From positions 1 through 64,000 of the forward strand of contig JAHBYZ010000012.1 of NCBI GenBank assembly GCA_019635695.1: DNA of 64,000 nt. The letters are read 5' to 3'. The notes beneath the pieces were generated by a model, which made no database searches, was not told the DNA's origin, and saw nothing but the letters and a program-made list of their open reading frames with translations. Each line of letters begins with the position of its first letter. Positions within the stretch are counted from its first letter, which is position 1. This DNA comes from Rhizobiaceae bacterium. GTDB lineage: Bacteria; Pseudomonadota; Alphaproteobacteria; Rhizobiales; Rhizobiaceae. The position numbers were made by a program, and so were the translations under genes. Positions 57,480 to 64,000 of the stretch are shown here, piece after piece.

Positions 57480-58123
57480 CCAAGGCCGACCAGGAAGGGT
57501 TCGCCGCCTTCCTGCTGCGGATGCGCGCGCGCGGCATCAACGACGCGGCGCTGTTCGCGGCGATCGAGGCCACAGGCCGGCGCGATTTCGTGCCGGGCCC
57601 ATGGCAGGATGCCGTGTGGCTCAACCGTACGCTTCCGATCCCGTGCGGCGAGGCGATCGAGGGTATCGACCTGCAGGCGATGATCTTCTCCGCGCTGTCG
57701 CCGCAACAGGGCCAGCGCGTGCTGGAGATCGGCACGGGCAGCGGCTTCACGGCTGCCGTGATGGGCAAGCTCGCGGGCAGGGTGCTGTCGATTGAGCGGT
57801 ACCGCACGCTGGTCGCCGAAGCCGGGCAACGGCTTGCGGCGCGGGGGATCGACAACGTCATTCTGCGCCAGGCGGATGGCGTGGCAGGTGCACCCAGCGA
57901 AGGTCCGTTCGACCGCATCGTCGTGTGGGCGGCCTTCGATGGGCTGCCAAGGCATTTCGTCGAGCAGCTTGCCTCCAACGGGACGATGGTTTGCGCCATC
58001 GGCCCCGGCGACGGCGCACAGAATCTGGTGCGGCTGACCAAGATCGGCAGCCGCTTCGACCGCGAGGACATCGGCGAGGTGCGTTTCCAGCCCTTCGCGT
58101 CCGGCGTGGCGGCAACGCTCTAG
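57476..58123 (+). CDS. pcm: Protein-L-isoaspartate O-methyltransferase
   Basis: A 215-residue SAM-dependent repair enzyme for isoaspartyl residues. SAM motif I is [20 protein letters not shown]. The substrate-binding region before it has [20 protein letters not shown], where most PCMTs have QTISQP, so substrate contacts may differ. [20 protein letters not shown] is the post-II region. The start overlaps the surE stop (ATGA). Confidence 0.9.
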   Translation: MTKADQEGFAAFLLRMRARGINDAALFAAIEATGRRDFVPGPWQDAVWLNRTLPIPCGEAIEGIDLQAMIFSALSPQQGQRVLEIGTGSGFTAAVMGKLAGRVLSIERYRTLVAEAGQRLAARGIDNVILRQADGVAGAPSEGPFDRIVVWAAFDGLPRHFVEQLASNGTMVCAIGPGDGAQNLVRLTKIGSRFDREDIGEVRFQPFASGVAATL

Positions 58124-58163
58124 CCGGCGAAAACAGCGCCTTATTGATGTAATTTTCGGCGGC

Positions 58164-58185
58164 TTAACCGGGCGGTAACATTAAC
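58164..58185 (+). promoter_or_regulatory. Candidate CtrA binding site upstream of the LysM/LytM lipoprotein
   Basis: TTAA (58164-58167), 7 bases, GTAAC (58175-58179), then TTAAC (58181-58185). The CtrA consensus is TTAA-N7-TTAA(C), so there is one mismatch. It lies 45 bases before the start of a division-type LytM lipoprotein gene. Confidence 0.4.
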
Positions 58186-58229
58186 ACGGTGTAATTGCCC
58201 TCACCTTTGTTACGGGTGCGGGTAGAGTC

Positions 58230-59780
58230 ATGGTGTACCGGGTTGTCGCTGGGCATGCGCATATCCTGAAGCGCAGTGCCGCCGTCGCGTTTGTCGCGGT
58301 TGCAGTTTCGGGCTGCTCGTCGGGCTCGATGCGTTTCGCCGATCTCCTGCCGGGGAGTTCGTCGCGAGAGCAGCCGCAGCAGGTCGCCAGTCAAGCCTAT
58401 CCCGGTGACTCGGCGCTGGCGCCCGCCGGCGTAGACTCCACCACCACGGCGTCGATCAATCGCTCGGCTGTCGAGCCTGCCACCGGCAGCCGTCCCCGCT
58501 TCTGGCAGCGCGCCTTCCGCGCCCCGGTCCCGCAACGCGATGTTGGCGGCGCCCAGCCGCTCGTTCCGGCGCAGACTGCGGCCGCACAGCCGCTGCCTGC
58601 TGCACAGCCTTTCCCGGCGGCGCCGATGGGCGGCGTGACGCGCGCTCCGGCGCCGGACCCGGTCGTTTCGCAGTCCTCGCTGCCGCCCGCCCAGCCGGCG
58701 CCCGCTTTCGTCGACCAGACCTCGACGGGTTCGATCGCTCCCGCTGCTCCGGCCGGCGGCAACGTCGTCACGGCGCGCGCCGGGGACACGCTGAAGAAGC
58801 TCTCAGACCGCTACGGCGTGTCGGTTGACCGGCTGGCCAGGGCGAACGGACTTGCACCCAACGCGCAGCTGGCCGCCGGCCAGTCGATCACGATCCCGGC
58901 TTTCGGGGCGGACGCCGCTGCACCCGCCAAGCAGGCTGCCGCGCAGCCGGCCGAGCCGGCCGGCAAGGTGCCGGTGCCTAGCCGGGCGCCCGCCGAGCGG
59001 GTTGCGGTGCTGCCGCAGAACGCCCGTGCCGAGAAGCCGCAACCCGCCAATACGAACGCAGCGCCGAGCGCAGGCTCGCTCTATGTGGTGAAGACGGGCG
59101 ACACGCTGTCGGCCATCGCAAAGCGCCACGGCACGACGGCATCGGCGATCCGCGCTGCAAACGGCATGGAAAGCGGCGTCATCCGCGTCGGCCAGAAGCT
59201 GGTGGTTCCCGGCGGCGGCGCAGCCAACATCGCGCAGGCGCCGGCAGGCGTCGATCCGGTGGTGACCGGCGCTACGAAGAAGCCGAATCTCGATCCTGTG
59301 GTCACAGGCACGGCTGGCGGCAATGTCGCCGGCTACACTGCGCCGAAGAAGACTGTCGACGACGTCGAACAGGGCGCGGGCGAAGCCGCTCCGGGCGCCA
59401 CGGGCATCGGCCGCATGCGCTGGCCGGTGCGTGGCAAGGTCGTCTCCGATTTCGGCGACGCCCGCGGCCCCAAGAAGAACGACGGCATCGACATCGCTGT
59501 GCCGGAGGGCACGCCGGTGAAGGCGGCCGAGAATGGCGTCGTCATCTATGCCGGTGACGGGCTCAAGGACTTCGGCAATACGGTGCTGGTGCGTCACGAG
59601 AGCGGGCTGGTCACGGTCTACGGGCACGCCAGCAGCATCAAGGTGGCGCGCGGCGAAACCGTCAAGCGCGGGCAGGAGATCGCGGTCTCCGGCGTCAGCG
59701 GCAACGCAGGCTCGCCCAAGCTGCATTTCGAGGTGCGCAAGGATTCCGCTCCGGTCGATCCGGCCGGGTTCCTCGAATAG
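58230..59780 (+). CDS. LysM/LytM (M23-like) outer-membrane lipoprotein, NlpD/DipM type
   Basis: A 516-residue lipoprotein with lipobox VAVSGC (Cys29). A long Ala/Pro-rich linker is followed by LysM 1 at about 179-225 (ARAGDTLKKLSDRYGVSVD), LysM 2 at about 285-328 (VKTGDTLSAIAKRHGTTAS) and a LytM/M23 domain from about 394 (RMRWPVRGKVVSDFGD). The first zinc-ligand position reads NDGIDIA instead of H-x-GIDIA, so it is probably not an active endopeptidase. NlpD, EnvC and DipM-type proteins with degenerate LytM domains activate amidases at the septum. It is followed by a strong terminator. Confidence 0.88.
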   Translation: MVYRVVAGHAHILKRSAAVAFVAVAVSGCSSGSMRFADLLPGSSSREQPQQVASQAYPGDSALAPAGVDSTTTASINRSAVEPATGSRPRFWQRAFRAPVPQRDVGGAQPLVPAQTAAAQPLPAAQPFPAAPMGGVTRAPAPDPVVSQSSLPPAQPAPAFVDQTSTGSIAPAAPAGGNVVTARAGDTLKKLSDRYGVSVDRLARANGLAPNAQLAAGQSITIPAFGADAAAPAKQAAAQPAEPAGKVPVPSRAPAERVAVLPQNARAEKPQPANTNAAPSAGSLYVVKTGDTLSAIAKRHGTTASAIRAANGMESGVIRVGQKLVVPGGGAANIAQAPAGVDPVVTGATKKPNLDPVVTGTAGGNVAGYTAPKKTVDDVEQGAGEAAPGATGIGRMRWPVRGKVVSDFGDARGPKKNDGIDIAVPEGTPVKAAENGVVIYAGDGLKDFGNTVLVRHESGLVTVYGHASSIKVARGETVKRGQEIAVSGVSGNAGSPKLHFEVRKDSAPVDPAGFLE

Positions 59781-59830
59781 GACAAAGAAGAAGCACTACG
59801 GCCCCTGGACCTCCAGTCGGGGCCGCTCAT

Positions 59831-59859
59831 ATCCCGCCCGCGAGGGCGGGATCTTTTTT
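59831..59859 (+). terminator. Rho-independent terminator of the serS-to-LytM block
   Basis: ATCCCGCCC-GCGA-GGGCGGGAT (59831-59852), a 9-bp perfect stem with tetraloop, then CTTTTTT. It ends the plus-strand block just before the convergent DUF815 ATPase gene. Confidence 0.9.
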
Positions 59860-59876
59860 GGGGGGAGCGGCGCGAC

Positions 59877-60740
59877 CTAGATGCGCTTGCCCAGCCGGCC
59901 GGCAAGGTCCTGGACGAACTGCCAGGCGACGCGGCCGGAGCGGCTGCCGCGCGTGGTGGCCCATTCGAGAGCCTCCGCGCGCAGCGCGTCGGCGTCGCGT
60001 TCCAGCCCATAGTGCCGGACGTAGCCATCGATCATGTCGAGATATTCGTCCTGCGAGCATTTGTGGAAGCCGAGCCACAGGCCGAACCGGTCGGACAGCG
60101 AGACCTTCTCCTCAACGGCCTCGGATGGGTTGATCGCGGTCGAGCGCTCGTTGTCGATCATGTCGCGCGGCAGCAGGTGGCGGCGGTTGGAGGTGGCGTA
60201 GAACACGACGTTGTCGGGACGACCCTCGACGCCGCCTTCGAGCGCGGCCTTCAGCGACTTGTACGAGGTGTCGTCGTGGTCGAAGGACAGGTCGTCGCAG
60301 AACAGGATGAAGCGGTGCGGCGCCGCTTTGAGGATGTTGAGCAGCGCGGGCAGCGTGCCGATGTCCTCGCGGTGGATCTCCACCAGCTTCAGCGACACGC
60401 CGCTTTCGCCCGCGACAAGTGCATGTGCCGCCTTGACCAGCGACGACTTGCCCATGCCGCGCGCGCCCCACAGCAGGACATTGTTTGCCGGCAGGCCTGC
60501 GGCGAATCGCCCGGTGTTCTCCACCAGGATGTCGCGGACGCGGTCGACGCCGCGGATGAGGGCGATGTCGACGCGGTTGACACGTCGCACCGGCTCCATG
60601 TGGCGGCGATCGGGGTTCCAGACGAAGCAGTCGGCGGCCGTGAGGTCGTTGGCGGGGAAGGGTTCCGGTGCCATCCGCTCCAGCGCAGCGATGATGCGGT
60701 CGAGCCGCCCGGCGATATCGCTGTCGTCCATCTTCGCCAT
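59877..60740 (-). CDS. DUF815 family AAA+ ATPase
   Basis: A 287-residue ATPase. Walker A is LWGARGMGKSSLVKA, Walker B FILFCDDLSFD, and ATSNRRHLLPRDM is a sensor-1-like segment. SDRFGLWLGFHKCSQDEYL and SGRVAWQFVQDLAGRLG are typical of DUF815. The molecular role is not established. The start at 60740 has GGAGGG 6 bases upstream; the longer frame to 60878 lacks family similarity. It is divergent from yajC. Confidence 0.9.
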   Translation of the reverse strand: MAKMDDSDIAGRLDRIIAALERMAPEPFPANDLTAADCFVWNPDRRHMEPVRRVNRVDIALIRGVDRVRDILVENTGRFAAGLPANNVLLWGARGMGKSSLVKAAHALVAGESGVSLKLVEIHREDIGTLPALLNILKAAPHRFILFCDDLSFDHDDTSYKSLKAALEGGVEGRPDNVVFYATSNRRHLLPRDMIDNERSTAINPSEAVEEKVSLSDRFGLWLGFHKCSQDEYLDMIDGYVRHYGLERDADALRAEALEWATTRGSRSGRVAWQFVQDLAGRLGKRI

Positions 60741-60808
60741 TCTGCCCTCCACCCTGCGGGAGCGGCGCAATAGCACGGGCCGGGACGGCCTCAAAGGTCC
60801 AGTGGTTC

Positions 60809-60837
60809 GGTTGCATTGACCGCGCGAACAACTATAT
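60809..60837 (+). promoter_or_regulatory. Probable promoter of yajC-secDF
   Basis: GGTTGC (60809-60814), 17 bases, CTATAT (60832-60837), which is the typical alphaproteobacterial -10. The expected start site is about 57 bases before the yajC ATG. Confidence 0.45.
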
Positions 60838-60900
60838 TCCGCCCGAATTTCGCGGCGGCCCGCTCGCGGGGCCCTCACGCATTCGTTTCAGGAGACATTC

Positions 60901-61239
60901 ATGTTCGTTACACCGGCATTCGCCCAGACGGGCGCGGGCGGCGCGCCCGACATCTTCATCAGCATCCTGCCCTTCGTGCTCATCTTCGTGGTGATGTATT
61001 TCCTCATCATCCGCCCGCAGCGCACGCAGATGAAGAAGCGCGGCGAGATGCTGGCGGCCATCCGCCGTGGCGATACCGTGGTCACCGGTGGCGGTCTCGT
61101 CGGAAAGGTCACCAAGGTTGATGAGAACGAGGTCGAGGTCGATCTCGGCGGCGGCACCAAGGTCACCGCGCTGCGCGCGACCATTGCCGACGTGCGCGTC
61201 AAGGGCGAGCCGGTCGCCAACCAGAACGCCAAGAAATAG
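60901..61239 (+). CDS. yajC: Preprotein translocase subunit YajC
   Basis: A 112-residue protein with one membrane helix (ISILPFVLIFVVMYFLIIRP), then QRTQMKKRGEMLAAIRRGDT and VVTGGGLVGKVTKVDENEVE, the YajC core. It associates with SecDF to assist SecYEG. AGGAG lies 6 bases before the ATG. It forms a unit with secDF downstream, across a 73-base gap with a strong hairpin. Confidence 0.96.
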   Translation: MFVTPAFAQTGAGGAPDIFISILPFVLIFVVMYFLIIRPQRTQMKKRGEMLAAIRRGDTVVTGGGLVGKVTKVDENEVEVDLGGGTKVTALRATIADVRVKGEPVANQNAKK

Positions 61240-61269
61240 CCCGATTCGGGGCCGAACGCGGTTCTTTGG

Positions 61270-61296
61270 GGCCGTCCCGTGCTGAACGGGACGGCC
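61270..61296 (+). other. Intercistronic hairpin between yajC and secDF
   Basis: GGCCGTCCCGT (61270-61280) pairs perfectly with ACGGGACGGCC (61286-61296) around a 5-base loop, an 11-bp stem 17 bases before the secDF start. There is no T-tract. It could block 3' exonucleases or tune translation of secDF. Confidence 0.55.
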
Positions 61297-61312
61297 GGCT
61301 TGGACGAGACAG

Positions 61313-63871
61313 ATGCTCTATTTTTCCCGCTGGAAGACAATCTCGATCTGGCTCGTCGTGCTGATCGGCATCATTGCGGCCGCGCCGAACGTGCTCTCCC
61401 AGGCGACGCTCAACAGCCTGCCGAACTGGATGCCCAAGAGCCCGATGACGCTCGGCCTCGACCTGCAGGGCGGCTCGCACATATTGCTGCAGATCGACCA
61501 GCAGGACCTGATCAACGACCGCCTCGAGGTCGTCCGCGACGACATCCGCACGCTGCTGCGCGATGCGCGCATCGGCTACACAGGCCTGACGGGCAGCGGA
61601 CAGACGGTCCAGGTGCGCATCCGCGACGCCGAGCAGGTGGCGGCGGCGCGCACCGCGCTCGCCTCGCTTACGCAGCCGGTTTCGTCGGGCCTGCTCGGCA
61701 CCGGTGTGGTCACGGAGCTTTCGTTCAGCGAGCCCGAGCCTGGCCTGTTCCGCTACGAGCTGACGCCTGAAGGCATCAGCTACCGCACGTCGTCGGCGCT
61801 GTCACAGTCGATCGAGGTGGTCTCGCGGCGCGTCAACGAGCTCGGCACGACCGAGCCGATCATCCAACGCCAGGGCTCCGACCGCATTCTGGTGCAGGTG
61901 CCCGGCCTGCAGGATCCGCAGCGGCTCAAGGACATTCTCGGCCAGACCGCCAAGCTGACCTTCCAGATGGTCGACCAGTCGATGCCGGTGGAAGAGGCGA
62001 TCAACGGCCGTCCGCCGGCAGGCACCACGATCATGTATTCGACCGACGATCCGCCGGTCCCGTACCTGATCGAGAACCGCGTCATCGTGTCGGGCGAAAA
62101 CCTCGTCGATGCGCAGGCGTCGTTTGACCAGCGCACCAACGAACCCGTCGTTTCGTTCCGGTTCGACAATCAGGGTGCGACCCGCTTCGGCCAGGCGACG
62201 CAGCAGAATGTCGGTCGGCTGTTCGCCATTATCCTCGACAACGAGGTCATCTCGGCACCGCAGATCCGCGAACCGATCCTCGGCGGCTCCGGGCAGATAT
62301 CCGGCAACTTCACGGTGCAGAGCGCCAACGATCTGGCGGTCCTGCTGCGTGCCGGCGCTTTGCCGGCCGACCTGACGATCGTTGAGGAACGCACGGTGGG
62401 CCCGAGCCTGGGCGCGGATTCCATCGAAGCCGGACAGGTAGCTTCGATCATCTCCTGCGTGATCGTCCTCGTGTTCCTGCTGTTCGCCTACGGGCAGCTC
62501 GGCATTATCGCCGCCATCGGCATCACCGCCAACGTGATCCTGATGATTGCCGTGCTCTCGGTGCTCGGCGCAACGCTGACGCTTCCGGGCATTGCAGGCA
62601 TCGTGCTGACCATCGGCATGGCGGTCGACTCCAACGTCATCATCTACGAGCGCGTGCGCGAGGAGCGACGACAGGGCCGATCGATCATCTCGTCCCTCGA
62701 TTCAGGCTTCAAACAGGCGACCTCGACCATTGTCGACGCGAACCTGACGACCCTGATCGCGGCGGTGATCCTGTTCTATCTCGGCTCCGGCCCGGTGCGT
62801 GGCTTCGCGGTGACGCTGGCCATCGGCATCGTCACGACGGTTTTCACCGCCTTCACGCTGACCCGCTGGCTGATCGCGGTCTGGCTGCGCTACACGCGGC
62901 CGACCGACATGCCGCGCGGACTCGTCAACTACATCCCGTTCGACACGAAGATCCCGTTCATGTCGTTCCGCAAAATCGCGTTCGCGTTCTCGGCCTTTGC
63001 ATCCGTGGCGACCGTCGTGCTGTTCATGACCGTCAACATGAACCTCGGCATCGACTTCCGCGGCGGCTCGCTGATCGAGGTGCAGGCGAAGCAGGGCGTT
63101 ACCGCCGACGTCGCTGACGTGCGCGCCCGGCTGGAGGAGCTGAACCTCGGCGAGATCCAGGTGCAGGAATTCGGCAATGGCGAACTGATGATCCGCATCG
63201 GTTCGCAGCAGGGCGGCGACAGCGCCGAACAATCCGTCGTCAACCTCGTGCGCGGCGAACTGGAGGCCGACTACGAATTCCGGCGGACGGAAGTCGTCGG
63301 GCCTACCGTCTCGTCCGAGCTCGCGCGCAACGGCGTCATCGGCATCACCGTCGCGATGCTGGCCATGATGGTCTACATCTGGTTCCGGTTCGAATGGCAG
63401 TTTGCCGTCGGCGCCATCGTCTCCACGCTGCACGACGTCATTATGATGATGGGCCTGTACGTGCTGACCGGGCTGGAATTCAACCTGACGAGTATCGCGG
63501 CTGTGCTCACCATCGTCGGTTATTCGATCAACGATACGGTCGTGGTGTACGACCGAATGCGTGAGAACTTGCGCAAATACAAGAAGATGAGCATCTCCGA
63601 GCTGATCAACATGTCGCTCAACCAGACGCTCTCGCGCACGATTCTGACCGGTCTCACGACCATCGGCGCCCTGATTGCGCTCTACCTGTTCGGCGGCGAG
63701 GTGATCTCGTCGTTCACGGTGGCGATGCTGTTCGGCATCCTGATCGGCACGTATTCGTCGCTGTTCGTTGCGGCGCCGCTGCTGATCCTGTTCCGGCTGC
63801 GGGCGGATGCATTCGAGACCGAGAAGCCCGAAGGCCAGAAGGGCGTGCCGGCAACGCCGAGCCGCGCCTGA
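61313..63871 (+). CDS. secDF: Fused protein-export membrane protein SecD-SecF
   Basis: An 852-residue natural fusion with 12 helices. The SecD half starts SRWKTISIWLVVLIGIIA and has GLDLQGGSHILLQID (D1 motif), the P1 periplasmic head and GMAVDSNVIIYERVREE (D4). The SecF half has NLGIDFRGGSLIEVQ and YSINDTVVVYDRMREN. It uses the proton gradient to pull secreted proteins through SecYEG. Fused SecDF is normal in many rhizobia. The first ATG, at 61313, is used. Confidence 0.96.
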   Translation: MLYFSRWKTISIWLVVLIGIIAAAPNVLSQATLNSLPNWMPKSPMTLGLDLQGGSHILLQIDQQDLINDRLEVVRDDIRTLLRDARIGYTGLTGSGQTVQVRIRDAEQVAAARTALASLTQPVSSGLLGTGVVTELSFSEPEPGLFRYELTPEGISYRTSSALSQSIEVVSRRVNELGTTEPIIQRQGSDRILVQVPGLQDPQRLKDILGQTAKLTFQMVDQSMPVEEAINGRPPAGTTIMYSTDDPPVPYLIENRVIVSGENLVDAQASFDQRTNEPVVSFRFDNQGATRFGQATQQNVGRLFAIILDNEVISAPQIREPILGGSGQISGNFTVQSANDLAVLLRAGALPADLTIVEERTVGPSLGADSIEAGQVASIISCVIVLVFLLFAYGQLGIIAAIGITANVILMIAVLSVLGATLTLPGIAGIVLTIGMAVDSNVIIYERVREERRQGRSIISSLDSGFKQATSTIVDANLTTLIAAVILFYLGSGPVRGFAVTLAIGIVTTVFTAFTLTRWLIAVWLRYTRPTDMPRGLVNYIPFDTKIPFMSFRKIAFAFSAFASVATVVLFMTVNMNLGIDFRGGSLIEVQAKQGVTADVADVRARLEELNLGEIQVQEFGNGELMIRIGSQQGGDSAEQSVVNLVRGELEADYEFRRTEVVGPTVSSELARNGVIGITVAMLAMMVYIWFRFEWQFAVGAIVSTLHDVIMMMGLYVLTGLEFNLTSIAAVLTIVGYSINDTVVVYDRMRENLRKYKKMSISELINMSLNQTLSRTILTGLTTIGALIALYLFGGEVISSFTVAMLFGILIGTYSSLFVAAPLLILFRLRADAFETEKPEGQKGVPATPSRA

Positions 63872-63878
63872 CGCGGCC

Positions 63879-64000
63879 ATGTCGACCGGCCTGCAGATCC
63901 GGCGCGCGCACTTTCCTGGGCGCGCGCCGATCGATTCGTACGGCAATGGCGGCTTCCGTTTCGCCGACATGTCGCACCGCGGTTCCATCCTTTGCCTGCC
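63879..64000 (+). CDS. Mth938-like domain protein (DUF498), N-terminal part
   Basis: The window end cuts the gene after 40 codons. The visible start, MSTGLQIRRAHFPG followed by IDSYGNGGFRFADMSHRGS, is the characteristic opening of the Mth938/DUF498 family, homologous to NDUFAF3. It usually follows secDF in Rhizobiales. It begins 7 bases after the secDF stop. Confidence 0.85.
   Translation, partial: MSTGLQIRRAHFPGRAPIDSYGNGGFRFADMSHRGSILCL

Overview
This is a 64 kb piece of a high-GC alphaproteobacterial chromosome, most likely from Rhizobiales near Phyllobacteriaceae/Mesorhizobium (inference). Reasons: the order nuoI-J-K-L-M-N / birA / RNase J / methylmalonyl-CoA epimerase / DUF1467 / proS / lolC-lolD, and the block argS / SPOR protein / nagZ / scpA / scpB / tatABC / serS / surE / pcm / LysM-LytM lipoprotein / DUF815 ATPase / yajC / secDF, are rhizobial layouts. 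An ExoR orthologue and GTTC-N7-GTTC type LexA boxes agree. No rRNA, CRISPR array, integrase, transposase or phage gene was seen. This is core chromosome with a few inserted or lineage-specific pieces.

Layout. 1-9540: end of the complex I operon, read through into biotin ligase, RNase J, epimerase and a small membrane protein. 9548-11057: a secreted S1 serine protease (minus) and a well-formed sRNA gene (minus), divergent from proS. 11058-14570: proS-lolC-lolD, then a separately promoted 28-residue membrane peptide whose promoter is covered by three in-phase LexA half sites. 14658-18390: lipB, a MerR regulator, a lipid-methyltransferase/acyltransferase pair and an aldo/keto reductase. 18566-23918: diguanylate cyclase, OmpA-like lipoprotein, a PfkB-like protein of unknown role, MgtE magnesium channel, an unknown protein and a GNAT acetyltransferase. 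23924-28266: tRNA-Leu(GAG), recA and alaS. 28371-31182: dusA, TauE/SafE exporter, membrane-anchored retropepsin-like protease, DUF1289. 31241-37652: a complete peptide ABC transporter operon led by an M20 peptidase. 37809-42494: L,D-transpeptidase, valS, exoR. 42519-46929: xthA, A-type Fe-S carrier, dGTPase, argS. 47048-64000: the envelope/export/division block listed above, ending in secDF and the start of an Mth938-like gene.

How the genes fit together. Much of the window serves energy conservation (complex I), aminoacylation (proS, alaS, valS, argS, serS, one tRNA), protein export (Tat, YajC-SecDF), outer-membrane lipoprotein sorting (LolCD), and cell-wall and division functions (SPOR protein, NagZ, L,D-transpeptidase, LytM-like lipoprotein, ScpAB).

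The most interesting candidate is the SOS-type promoter and micro-protein at 14425-14570. Its size and single hydrophobic helix recall the SOS-induced micro-proteins that block division (Caulobacter SidA) or depolarise membranes (E. coli TisB), but no homology to either is claimed. Other points to check are the Smr9C/alpha-r9-like sRNA beside proS, a one-base frameshift in the SPOR-domain gene, a solitary ABC ATPase plus degenerate repeats splitting scpB from tatA, and competing hairpins upstream of exoR.
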